Positions 1 through 6,006 of a stretch of DNA of 9,320 bases are shown here, piece by piece. Under the pieces are notes generated by a model, which had not been told where the DNA came from, made no database searches, and saw only the letters and a list, made by a program, of their open reading frames with translations. The position numbers and the translations under genes were made by a program. The first letter of the stretch is position 1, and each line of letters starts with the position of its first letter. Source of the stretch: Acidobacteriota bacterium (lineage in GTDB: Bacteria > Acidobacteriota > Blastocatellia > RBC074); the NCBI GenBank assembly GCA_013140935.1, contig JABFSD010000530.1, positions 1 to 9,320 of the forward strand. Direction: 5' to 3'.

Positions 1-773
1 GTGATGAATCCAATCGCGGTCGCCTGATTGCCCGTGATGTTGCGATATTTGCCCGGACTGATTTTGGCTTTGCTGACGCGATAGTGCGTCGTAAAAATTT
101 CAGTCGTGTCGGCGTAATTAAACCCCGCGCGCAACGCCGCCAAATTTGAACTGGCAATCTCAGGTTTGTTGCCGAACTTCTCTTGAATCCACGTTTCGGT
201 CTGTTCGAGCGAACGGTCATAGAGCCAATAAACCAAACCCAGCGCGTAAAAGTTCTTCGCGCGTTCGGCGATTTTGAAAGGCAGTTTGAAATCTTCGACG
301 GCTTTCAACGTCAGGTCGGTGATCGGCAACTTGAACAAACGGTACGCGCTCAACGAACCGTCTTCCAACGGATTCGCCGCGATGCTGGCCTTCTTGAAAT
401 TCGCCGCGTTGAATTCGTTTTCGTTCACCAACAGGATGCCGCCCTGTTCGAGGTCCGCGACGTTGGTTTTCAAAGCTGCCGGATTCATCGCTACGAGCGC
501 GTTGAGTTCGTCGCCCGGCGTATGAATTTCGCGGCTGCTGAAATTCAACTGAAAGCCCGACACGCCCGGCAAGCTGCCCTGCGGCGCGCGAATCTCAGCC
601 GGAAAGTCCGGCAACGTAGAAATATCGTTGCCAAAAATCGCAGCCGTAGACGTGAATTGCGTTCCCGTTAATTGCATCCCGTCGCCCGAATCGCCGCAAA
701 AGCGGATGGTAACGGTTTCGAGTTCTTCGACCTGCGTCGTCTTTGCGTATTCTTCTACTGTCGAGGTAGACAT
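1..773 (-). CDS. korA: 2-oxoglutarate/2-oxoacid:ferredoxin oxidoreductase, alpha subunit (5' part)
   Basis: Catalytic subunit of a 2-oxoacid:ferredoxin oxidoreductase, which converts a 2-oxoacid (typically 2-oxoglutarate) plus CoA to acyl-CoA, CO2 and reduced ferredoxin in the cytoplasm. Reading the minus strand from the ATG at 773 gives 257 complete codons with no stop, so the gene continues beyond the left edge. Residues about 20-37 contain [17 protein letters not shown], the characteristic start of the gamma domain, which in this family is fused ahead of the alpha (pyrimidine-binding) domain. [13 protein letters not shown] (about 55-67) and the [12 protein letters not shown] region (about 169-180) also fit. 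The pyrimidine-binding domain would begin near the window edge. A GGAG-type ribosome site lies about 12 bases before the ATG. The beta subunit (korB) would be expected further left. The subfamily (2-oxoglutarate versus pyruvate or other 2-oxoacid) cannot be fixed from this part, so the symbol is the likely one only. Confidence 0.88.
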   Translation of the reverse strand, partial: MSTSTVEEYAKTTQVEELETVTIRFCGDSGDGMQLTGTQFTSTAAIFGNDISTLPDFPAEIRAPQGSLPGVSGFQLNFSSREIHTPGDELNALVAMNPAALKTNVADLEQGGILLVNENEFNAANFKKASIAANPLEDGSLSAYRLFKLPITDLTLKAVEDFKLPFKIAERAKNFYALGLVYWLYDRSLEQTETWIQEKFGNKPEIASSNLAALRAGFNYADTTEIFTTHYRVSKAKISPGKYRNITGNQATAIGFI

Positions 774-802
774 CTGCTAACCCACTCCATTTTGATGATT
801 GC

Positions 803-826
803 GCAACGCTCAAATGATCGCGTTGC
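803..826 (-). other. Small hairpin in the korA leader
   Basis: GCAACGC (803-809) and GCGTTGC (820-826) form a perfect 7-bp stem with a 10-base loop. It lies between the candidate korA promoter and the korA start, about 30 bases upstream of the ATG. No U-tract follows it on either strand, so it is not a clear terminator. It could be a leader structure or an operator, or it may be chance. Confidence 0.25.
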
Positions 827-908
827 TCTGAATGCTTTATGTTGATCGTGAAGATAGTGCGCCCGAAATAAGTTCGCAATCTTTGCCCAATCTGCCCAGG
901 AAGTAAAA

Positions 909-937
909 TTTATAATTTTTGGTAGACGATAAGGCAA
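909..937 (-). promoter_or_regulatory. Candidate sigma-70 promoter for korA
   Basis: On the minus strand, a -35-like TTGCCT (932-937) and a -10-like TATAAA (909-914) are separated by exactly 17 bases. This would give a leader of roughly 130 bases before the korA ATG at 773. The site lies just downstream of the antitoxin gene, so korA need not depend on transcription from the toxin-antitoxin remnant. It is a sequence match only. Confidence 0.4.
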
Positions 938-962
938 ACGATATGGTCACACAGCTTTGCTG

Positions 963-1202
963 CTATGGTAGCCGATCAAACTCTTCCGGCTCTACATCTG
1001 GCACCTTCGCCATCACCGCTAAAAATTTCTCGCGGTCAGCGCGAGCGGCGCGCTGCGCCAAATAGTCTTCCGTCAACAACGCCGACACTTTCTCAGCCAA
1101 CGCGGTAGAAACGAATTGGTCGAGCGTGACTTGATCGTTATGCGCCAGCGTAGCGACTTGTTGATAGATCGAATCCGGCACAATTACATTCAGGTTGGTC
1201 AT
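963..1202 (-). CDS. Ribbon-helix-helix antitoxin, partner of a PIN-type toxin
   Basis: A 79-residue protein that looks like the antitoxin of a type II toxin-antitoxin pair. The N-terminus has the ribbon-helix-helix pattern: a short beta strand (LNVIVPDSIYQQV, about 4-16) then two helices (about 26-42, DQFVSTALAEKVSALL). The C-terminal part (about 43-79) is charged and ends in KVPDVEPEEFDRL, a tail I associate with small antitoxins often labelled HicB-like or CopG-like. Such proteins usually dimerise, bind their own promoter and block the toxin with the C-terminal tail. Its ATG overlaps the stop of the upstream PIN toxin reading frame as ATGA (1199-1202), the usual coupled arrangement. That toxin is broken, so this is probably an orphan antitoxin. 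No frameshift or truncation is visible in it. Confidence 0.75.
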   Translation of the reverse strand: MTNLNVIVPDSIYQQVATLAHNDQVTLDQFVSTALAEKVSALLTEDYLAQRAARADREKFLAVMAKVPDVEPEEFDRLP

Positions 1203-1479
1203 TTGCGTTGCTCCAAAATGCTCAAAAATTCTGGCGGCGTAACGACCGCGATACCGAAGCGTTCTGCCCCAACAAAGTCGCGCTTATTGTACGAAATGAT
1301 GAAATCGCATTGCGCTTCGACGGCGACTTCCGGCACGTAATCGTCACCTGGTCGGGCAGCAACGGACGCCAGAGAAAATAGATTTGCCGATGTTCCGTCC
1401 AGTCACAAACGTAATCGAGAACAATATCCATTTCCGCGTGGCTTAACCGCTTGTGCGTGTGTAGGGAAACTGTCCGCAA
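1199..1479 (-). pseudogene. Truncated, frameshifted PIN-domain toxin (VapC-like)
   Basis: Remnant of a PIN-family ribonuclease toxin. The minus strand from about 1479 reads as helix-rich PIN sequence including LSHAEMDIVLDYVCDW and then IYFLWRPLLPD. After that the frame breaks at about 1349-1352. Continuing in the shifted frame gives GDDYVPEVAVEAQCDFIISY, then NKRDF and TPPEFLSILEQRK, ending at TGA 1199-1201. This matches the second half of the 'putative toxin component, PIN family' group (about 140 residues), with the conserved LWRP.L.DP.DD and N.RDF motifs. One base appears to be missing between the D and P codons. The N-terminal half, which holds the first catalytic aspartate (the DTNV motif), is absent: the neighbouring ATPase-sigma gene ends at 1492, and its TGA is in frame with this remnant. 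Almost certainly inactive. Confidence 0.72.
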
Positions 1480-1491
1480 TTGATGTGAGCC

Positions 1492-3192
1492 TCAGCCTTT
1501 TTCCTTTCTGTCCATACACCCGTTCATACACGCTAATATGGCCGATCTTAGCCTATAGGCACGTACACGCATTGAATTGGGGCTAATACCAAATTGTGTT
1601 GCCAATTCTTTATGGTCACGGGGGTAGTCGTAGTACCGTATTAGAAATTCTCTGTCTGCTATCGAAAGTGTTTTCAAGCAATGGCGTAAACAATCAAGTC
1701 GTTGCTCTTGGTGTAAAGAGTGGTCAAGATTACCTGACGCAGTTGCTCGCAAGGATAAGTCATTAACAATATCCTTAGTGAAAACATCCTGTTCAAGCCG
1801 CTTATGTGAATCTTCAAGGGCGATAAACTTAGCCACACCGAAACAGTATCTGTTCAGATCAGAAATTGCATTGCCTTCTCCCATTTTACGTGCAACACGA
1901 TCAAGCGTTTTGTCAGCAAGGTCTTCAGGAAACAGGCAGTTATGGTGTTGAAAAAACATTATCAAAGCGTGTCGCAGATGCTCATATTCCACACCAGCTA
2001 AATCACGGTCACTATTCAGGCTTTCTAGTAGCTTATCGAATGGCGAGGTCTTGGCTACTAGAGGTCTTGCTATCCAATTTTCACTAATTGAAGAATCAGC
2101 AAGTGCCAAAGTTTTCACTATCCATCCATTAGTGAAGACGCGTGCATAGATTGGGTTACGTACTACGAGGTAACCGTGTCGGTTGCGTTTGACGATCCCA
2201 GAGAGTCTTAGCGCAATATGTGTAGACGTAGTCTCATCGCGGACTTGTTCTCCGCTGCGAATGCGCTGATAAAGGGCAAGCGCCGTTCGCCTGTCTTCTA
2301 CACGTTCATCCAGAAAACGTAGCACCTGTTGAAAGTGAACGTCCGAATGCAATTCATCAAGGCTTCCGAATTCTCGGTTGATTAGCCCATCTACTTCTTC
2401 TGGCAAAATCCGACTTGTGGCGACCAATTGATCGCAGAGGCGAACCGTCAGATATGGATGCCCACCTGTCCATCTCAACACAGTTTCTGCAATGGCTTTT
2501 CCTTTTGCGGGGTCATCGGCCAATACGCGAAACAATGGCCTCAAATCGTCTCGATCAAAATCGAAATCCTGTAGCTCTACCGTCCTGCCGATATTGTAGG
2601 GAGTGGTGCGGAGATTCTTGATTAACTCGTCAGGTGTTGCTACTCCGACAAGACAGAAAGTGATGCGTTCGAAGAGTGGTTCAGAGGCGCGATTGTTATA
2701 CATTGCGCGAATCGCTACGAAGAAGTCGTCAGTGAAAGGCAATGCAATCGTACTGTCTATCTCGTCGAGAAAGATGACAACAGGAACGGATGATTTGGCG
2801 GCGATTTCATCGCGGAAGAATTGAATCAGCCGTTGGTTGGGCGTGATGGCGCGGGAGGCTTTCCACCATTCGATGACATCCACATCGAGATGCAATTGTT
2901 GAGCAATGCCGTCGAGCAAGCCTTGATACCACTCGTTGGCGTCTCCCATCGTTCCGAGATAGCCAGCGACATCCAATGCAGCGGTTGCATAGCCTTGATC
3001 CTGAAGGCGCGCTTTGGTGCGCACGAGCAAACTGCTCTTGCCCATCTGGCGTGAACAAAGCACGTTGGCGTACTCACCCCGTTGCAACAGTCCGAACAAC
3101 TCGTCGTCGCTCGGACGAACGATGTAGATGCTGGTGCGCGGATTGACCGTGCCGCCGACCTGGAGTCTGAGTTGTTTGGTTTGCGCGATCAT
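1492..3192 (-). CDS. AAA-like P-loop ATPase fused to a C-terminal ECF-sigma-like domain
   Basis: A 566-residue two-part protein. Residues about 10-350 are an AAA-like ATPase: Walker A SRQMGKSS (about 47-54), Walker B VVIFLDEID (about 138-146), and a GGHPYLT motif (about 243-249) followed by a likely winged-helix part ending near 355. RQMGKSSLL is typical of the AAA_35/STAND-like group. Residues about 384-553 resemble an ECF sigma factor. LLESLNSDRDLAGVEYEHLR and EDLADKTLDRVARKM look like region 2 as seen in acidobacterial sigma-like proteins. A region-4-like helix-turn-helix (about 500-552) includes HKELATQFGISPNSMRVRAY. Inferred role: nucleotide- or partner-gated transcription control or signalling. 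The start is coupled to the upstream TIR gene at TGATG (ATG 3190-3192 sharing one base with TGA 3192-3194); GTG 3195 is the alternative. No Shine-Dalgarno site is visible. GC by hand count falls from 57% (2821-3180) to 44% (1501-2160), with the poorer part covering the sigma-like half. Confidence 0.82.
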   Translation of the reverse strand: MIAQTKQLRLQVGGTVNPRTSIYIVRPSDDELFGLLQRGEYANVLCSRQMGKSSLLVRTKARLQDQGYATAALDVAGYLGTMGDANEWYQGLLDGIAQQLHLDVDVIEWWKASRAITPNQRLIQFFRDEIAAKSSVPVVIFLDEIDSTIALPFTDDFFVAIRAMYNNRASEPLFERITFCLVGVATPDELIKNLRTTPYNIGRTVELQDFDFDRDDLRPLFRVLADDPAKGKAIAETVLRWTGGHPYLTVRLCDQLVATSRILPEEVDGLINREFGSLDELHSDVHFQQVLRFLDERVEDRRTALALYQRIRSGEQVRDETTSTHIALRLSGIVKRNRHGYLVVRNPIYARVFTNGWIVKTLALADSSISENWIARPLVAKTSPFDKLLESLNSDRDLAGVEYEHLRHALIMFFQHHNCLFPEDLADKTLDRVARKMGEGNAISDLNRYCFGVAKFIALEDSHKRLEQDVFTKDIVNDLSLRATASGNLDHSLHQEQRLDCLRHCLKTLSIADREFLIRYYDYPRDHKELATQFGISPNSMRVRAYRLRSAILACMNGCMDRKEKG

Positions 3193-4640
3193 CACAGTCG
3201 GGCGAAAAATCGTTGGTAGAGTTGGTTGGCAGGAATCATACGCTCGCCGTCTTCTCTTACCAATCCCGCGCCGAGCAAGCGATAGAAATCATCTCTGGCC
3301 GGAGCCTTGCCGTCCTTGATGATTTGCCGCATCGCCGCCGAGAGCTTGCGCCCTGCATCATCCATCAGCCTGCTTTCCAAAGCGCGCAGATGTGTGCCGA
3401 ACGGCCCATCGCGCTCCGCCGCTTTTACCCACAACGTGGCAAAATCCATCGCGTGCGGGCCGGTCAGCGCGTGCAGGGCGAGATGCGTCAGGTGTGGATG
3501 ACCGTTCAACAATTGCATCAATCGTTCAAGCTCGACTTGGGTCAAGCGGGCGTGATAGTGACGATTCAGCTTGCGGCACTCAGCTTCGTTGAAATGGCGC
3601 AGCGCAATGTTCAAGCCGACGTTGAAAGGCGAGCGCAGGCCGTCTTTGATAAAAAGATACGGCTCCGTTGAAATCACCAATGCCAAGCCCAGTTCGGCGA
3701 AGCCGCTTGATTGATCGGCGCGCAGGTTGTGCCACGAACGCAGCATCGAAAAGAAATCGGATTGATAAGGCCGCCCTAGCACCCGCTCGATTTCATCGAA
3801 AGCGATCACGACCGGATTGTCCAGCGCGGGCAGCAACGAGCTTGCGAGATATTGAACCATTGCGCGCTGATGCTTGAGACGCGGGGGAGCCGCTTTCGCT
3901 GGTTGTCCCAATTGCTCCCACATCGCTTGCGCAAGCAGCGTCAGAAACGACGGATAATCAGCCAACTCTTCATCGGTGGCTAACGAAGCCAGATCAAGCA
4001 TCACGGTTTGCTTGTCAGCCTGACGGCAAGCCGCGAGGTAGCTGATGAGCAAGCTGCTTTTGCCCATCTGTCGCGGCGCTTTTATGACGATGGTTTCCGC
4101 CACTTGTTGCGCCGCTATCTGTGTGTACGCGTCCGCTTCGCGCTGGATGTAAAGCGGACTGTCGAAACGCATCGTGCCGGTCGGGGGCGCAATAAATTGC
4201 GCTTTACGAGACGCTTTCGCTTTTCCCTTGGGCTGAGGCGGTCGGCAGGATTGAATCAAATCGGTCAGGACTTCTTCGCTGCGGCCACGCCAATCCACGT
4301 ATAAAAGGCGGCGTAGCACGGAAGGCATTTTGCAATCTTCCAACAGCAACGGAATGAAACGACGTTCCTTATTTTGCGGATCGCGGAAGATGGCAGTGTT
4401 GCGTTCGAGCTTCACCCAGTCGGAATCCAACGCGACTTGTGAGAGGCACAGAATCAGCACGCGCGAGTATTCGAGACCGTGTTCAATAGCCGCATAGATG
4501 TCGTCACCTGGTTTGACTACCCATTGATCGAACCACACTTGTAAGCCTGCATCGCGCAAATGTTCAGCCAATTGCTGCACCTGTGGCTTGTCGCGGCTGC
4601 TGTGGCTCAGAAATACATCCCAAAGAAATTGGCTTGTCAT
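3192..4640 (-). CDS. TIR-domain / AAA-like ATPase fusion protein
   Basis: A 482-residue cytoplasmic protein with an N-terminal TIR domain and a P-loop ATPase. The TIR domain (about 5-130) opens with WDVFLSHSSRDK and continues with GLQVWFDQW, KPGDDIYAAIEHGL and LSQVALDSDWVKLER. E79, in the W-x3-E context, is where the catalytic glutamate of NAD-cleaving bacterial TIR domains sits. A basic linker (about 136-147) precedes the ATPase, which has Walker A APRQMGKSSLL (188-198, K194), Walker B VVIAFDEIE (277-285) and GHPHL (380-384). The layout matches TIR-STAND style sensors in which the NTPase controls a TIR effector; that role is inferred. The stop overlaps the start of the ATPase-sigma gene, whose ATPase is clearly related (shared RQMGKSSLL and GHP motifs). 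I chose ATG 4640 because the in-frame start at 4685 lies upstream of a strong promoter match and adds 15 residues that look non-coding. Confidence 0.88.
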   Translation of the reverse strand: MTSQFLWDVFLSHSSRDKPQVQQLAEHLRDAGLQVWFDQWVVKPGDDIYAAIEHGLEYSRVLILCLSQVALDSDWVKLERNTAIFRDPQNKERRFIPLLLEDCKMPSVLRRLLYVDWRGRSEEVLTDLIQSCRPPQPKGKAKASRKAQFIAPPTGTMRFDSPLYIQREADAYTQIAAQQVAETIVIKAPRQMGKSSLLISYLAACRQADKQTVMLDLASLATDEELADYPSFLTLLAQAMWEQLGQPAKAAPPRLKHQRAMVQYLASSLLPALDNPVVIAFDEIERVLGRPYQSDFFSMLRSWHNLRADQSSGFAELGLALVISTEPYLFIKDGLRSPFNVGLNIALRHFNEAECRKLNRHYHARLTQVELERLMQLLNGHPHLTHLALHALTGPHAMDFATLWVKAAERDGPFGTHLRALESRLMDDAGRKLSAAMRQIIKDGKAPARDDFYRLLGAGLVREDGERMIPANQLYQRFFARL

Positions 4641-4650
4641 AACGCGGCGG

Positions 4651-4679
4651 ATTGTATGCAACCTGAAAGTTCCTGTCAC
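4651..4679 (-). promoter_or_regulatory. Promoter for the TIR-ATPase / ATPase-sigma operon
   Basis: On the minus strand, GTGACA (4674-4679, 5 of 6 to TTGACA) and TACAAT (4651-4656, 5 of 6 to TATAAT) are spaced by exactly 17 bases. Transcription would start near 4644, leaving a leader of only about four bases before the ATG at 4640. No Shine-Dalgarno site precedes that ATG, which fits leaderless translation. The promoter also argues against the upstream start at 4685. Confidence 0.6.
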
Positions 4680-4692
4680 GAACAAGCCAGTA

Positions 4693-5080
4693 CTATACCG
4701 AACTGAATGCGCGCGCCGAGGCGGGGCGCTTGTGCGCGTCGCATGACAAAGCCTTGAGCAACACGGCTTCTGCCGCTTGGGGCAGCGCGGGACGCAAGGC
4801 CGTAGGCATCAGCTTGACGCCTGCTTCTTGCAACTTGAGCAGGTGCGCAGGGTTTTCAGGGTTATGCGGCGGGCGGCCTGTGAGCATTTCGTAAGCGATG
4901 ACGCCCAGCGCGTAAACATCGCTGGCGGGCGTCACGTCGCGTCCGGTCACACTCCGGCGACACGTAATACAGCATACCAGCCATCTGGCCGGCGCTCTGG
5001 CCTAAGACGATGCTTTGGCCGCGGACGCGCACGATGCCGAAGTCTATGACTTTGACCAGCCATTCATTGTGCGCGGCGAA
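4693..5080 (-). pseudogene. Ser/Thr protein kinase fragment, truncated and frameshifted
   Basis: Remnant of a eukaryotic-like (Hanks-type) Ser/Thr kinase, C-lobe only. From about 5071 the minus strand reads NEWLVKVIDFGIVRV, containing the magnesium-binding DFG, then GMLYYVSPE, the activation-segment end. The frame is lost at 4951 (GAG-T-GTG where a Q codon is expected). In the next frame it continues [20 protein letters not shown], then MLTGRPP and the subdomain XI arginine in KRPASA, ending at TAG 4693-4695. The N-lobe, the glycine loop, the catalytic lysine and the HRD catalytic loop are all missing: a TAA at 5081-5083 precedes the homology and the sufR promoter begins at 5097. It cannot be an active kinase. 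It lies 13 bases upstream of the TIR operon promoter, so it may be a leftover of an earlier regulatory partner or of an unrelated gene cut by recombination. Confidence 0.8.
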
Positions 5081-5096
5081 TTAAATAACCAAAACG

Positions 5097-5125
5097 TTGA
5101 CATAAGTCCGACCGTTTCCTATGCT
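5097..5125 (+). promoter_or_regulatory. Promoter for the sufR-mrp operon
   Basis: A perfect -35 TTGACA (5097-5102) is followed after exactly 17 bases by TATGCT (5120-5125, 4 of 6 to TATAAT). The -10 hexamer overlaps the ATG at 5121, so that ATG would lie upstream of the transcript. The predicted start of transcription (about 5132) falls almost on the in-frame GTG at 5133, implying a leaderless message. A SufR-like repressor would be expected to regulate its own promoter; no convincing palindromic operator was identified here. Confidence 0.55.
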
Positions 5126-5132
5126 CCGGCGC

Positions 5133-5789
5133 GTGTCAGTCGCCAACGTAGAAAACATTCTCAAAGAATCGCGCAGCGCCATCATTGACTTGCTCAAGAC
5201 CAAAGGCGCGCTGACGGTCGAACAGTTGGCCGCCGCACTCGACGTATCGAAAGTTTGCGTGCGCCGCCATCTGAGCTTGCTCGAAAGCGACGGGCTGATT
5301 GAATACGAACAGGAACACCGCGACCGTGGGCGTCCGCGTTTCGTTTATCGGCTGACCGAAAAAGCGAGTTGCCTGTTCCCGCGCAATTACGATGAATTCG
5401 CGCAAGCCGTACTGGCGCAGGTGCAACGCGAGTTCGGCGAAGAAGGTTTGCAGCGTGTCTTGCAAGGCCGCGCCGATGCGTTGATCGAAGAACTGCAAAC
5501 CCAACTGAGCGATTTGAGTTTCGACGAACGCATCAAGACGCTGACCAAAGCGATCAGCGAAAAGGGCTACCAAGCCGAGACGCGCAAATTGAAAGACGGC
5601 AGCTATCGCTTGCGCCAACGCAATTGCCCTACTGAAAAAATCGCAGCGGTTCACCCGCACGTGTGCGAACAGGAACTGCGCGTTTATCAGGAAGCGCTGG
5701 GCTGCGAAGTCATCCGCGATTGCCGCATTACCGAAGGTGCGACGATGTGCGAGTTTCATATCGTGCAGTTGCAGAAAAGAAATGGCTAA
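5133..5789 (+). CDS. sufR: SufR-like iron-sulfur cluster-sensing transcriptional repressor
   Basis: A DNA-binding regulator of Fe-S cluster assembly genes. SufR proteins bind a cluster and repress suf genes while it is intact. Numbering from the ATG at 5121, residues about 15-80 form a winged helix-turn-helix (LTVEQLAAALDVSKVCVRRH, then LLESDGLIEY and RGRPRFVYRLT). The C-terminal half has the family's cysteine pattern: NCP (C169), HPHVCEQEL (C182), C201 and the final EGATMCEFHI (C210). Total length (218-222) is normal. I prefer the GTG at 5133, because a perfect -35 with 17-base spacing puts the -10 over the ATG at 5121; an annotation tool may choose 5121 instead. No Shine-Dalgarno site is visible for either. 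The gene overlaps the next by 8 bases and heads an operon with mrp, which supports an Fe-S role. Confidence 0.82.
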   Translation: MSVANVENILKESRSAIIDLLKTKGALTVEQLAAALDVSKVCVRRHLSLLESDGLIEYEQEHRDRGRPRFVYRLTEKASCLFPRNYDEFAQAVLAQVQREFGEEGLQRVLQGRADALIEELQTQLSDLSFDERIKTLTKAISEKGYQAETRKLKDGSYRLRQRNCPTEKIAAVHPHVCEQELRVYQEALGCEVIRDCRITEGATMCEFHIVQLQKRNG

Positions 5790-6006
5790 AACCAAAGCAA
5801 AGAAATACGTCAGCGATGAAGAGTTTGCCAGAATCGAATTGGCGTTGGAGCAGGTCATTCAACACGCACGCGGCGAGCGTAATGACTTTCGTACAACCAT
5901 TTGGTTTAGACCGACAATTGACAAATACGGCAATGTGCAACCCCGCAGAGCAGTGATGCTCAACCACCAGATGCCGAAGAGAAGTGAGGAAAACACGAAC
6001 GAATGA
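5782..6006 (+). CDS. Small hypothetical protein in the sufR-mrp operon
   Basis: A 74-residue protein I do not recognise. It starts at ATG 5782, inside the last codons of sufR (ATGGCTAA overlap), and its stop overlaps the mrp start as ATGA (6003-6006), so it is wedged between two Fe-S genes by translational coupling on both sides. The N-terminus is lysine-rich (MAKTKAKKYVSDEEFARIE), followed by a probable helix (about 11-30) and a segment RTTIWFRPTIDKYGNVQPRR that reads like short beta strands. There is no cysteine, no signal peptide and no membrane segment, so it is unlikely to ligate a cluster itself. The coding frame could extend upstream to 5737, but that part merely overlaps sufR. Its position suggests a role tied to Fe-S metabolism, but no function can be assigned. 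Confidence 0.65.
   Translation: MAKTKAKKYVSDEEFARIELALEQVIQHARGERNDFRTTIWFRPTIDKYGNVQPRRAVMLNHQMPKRSEENTNE

Noticed and set aside
183..671. Plus-strand open frame of 162 codons
   Set aside because: It lies opposite the korA-like gene, whose minus-strand frame has clear family motifs; the plus-strand translation is arginine/valine-rich with no recognisable domain.
1349..1352. Programmed ribosomal frameshift in the PIN toxin
   Set aside because: No slippery heptamer or downstream structure is evident, and the gene also lacks its N-terminal half, so decay is simpler.
5136..5858. Minus-strand open frame of 240 codons
   Set aside because: It is the antisense of sufR, with a phenylalanine/alanine-rich translation typical of shadow frames.
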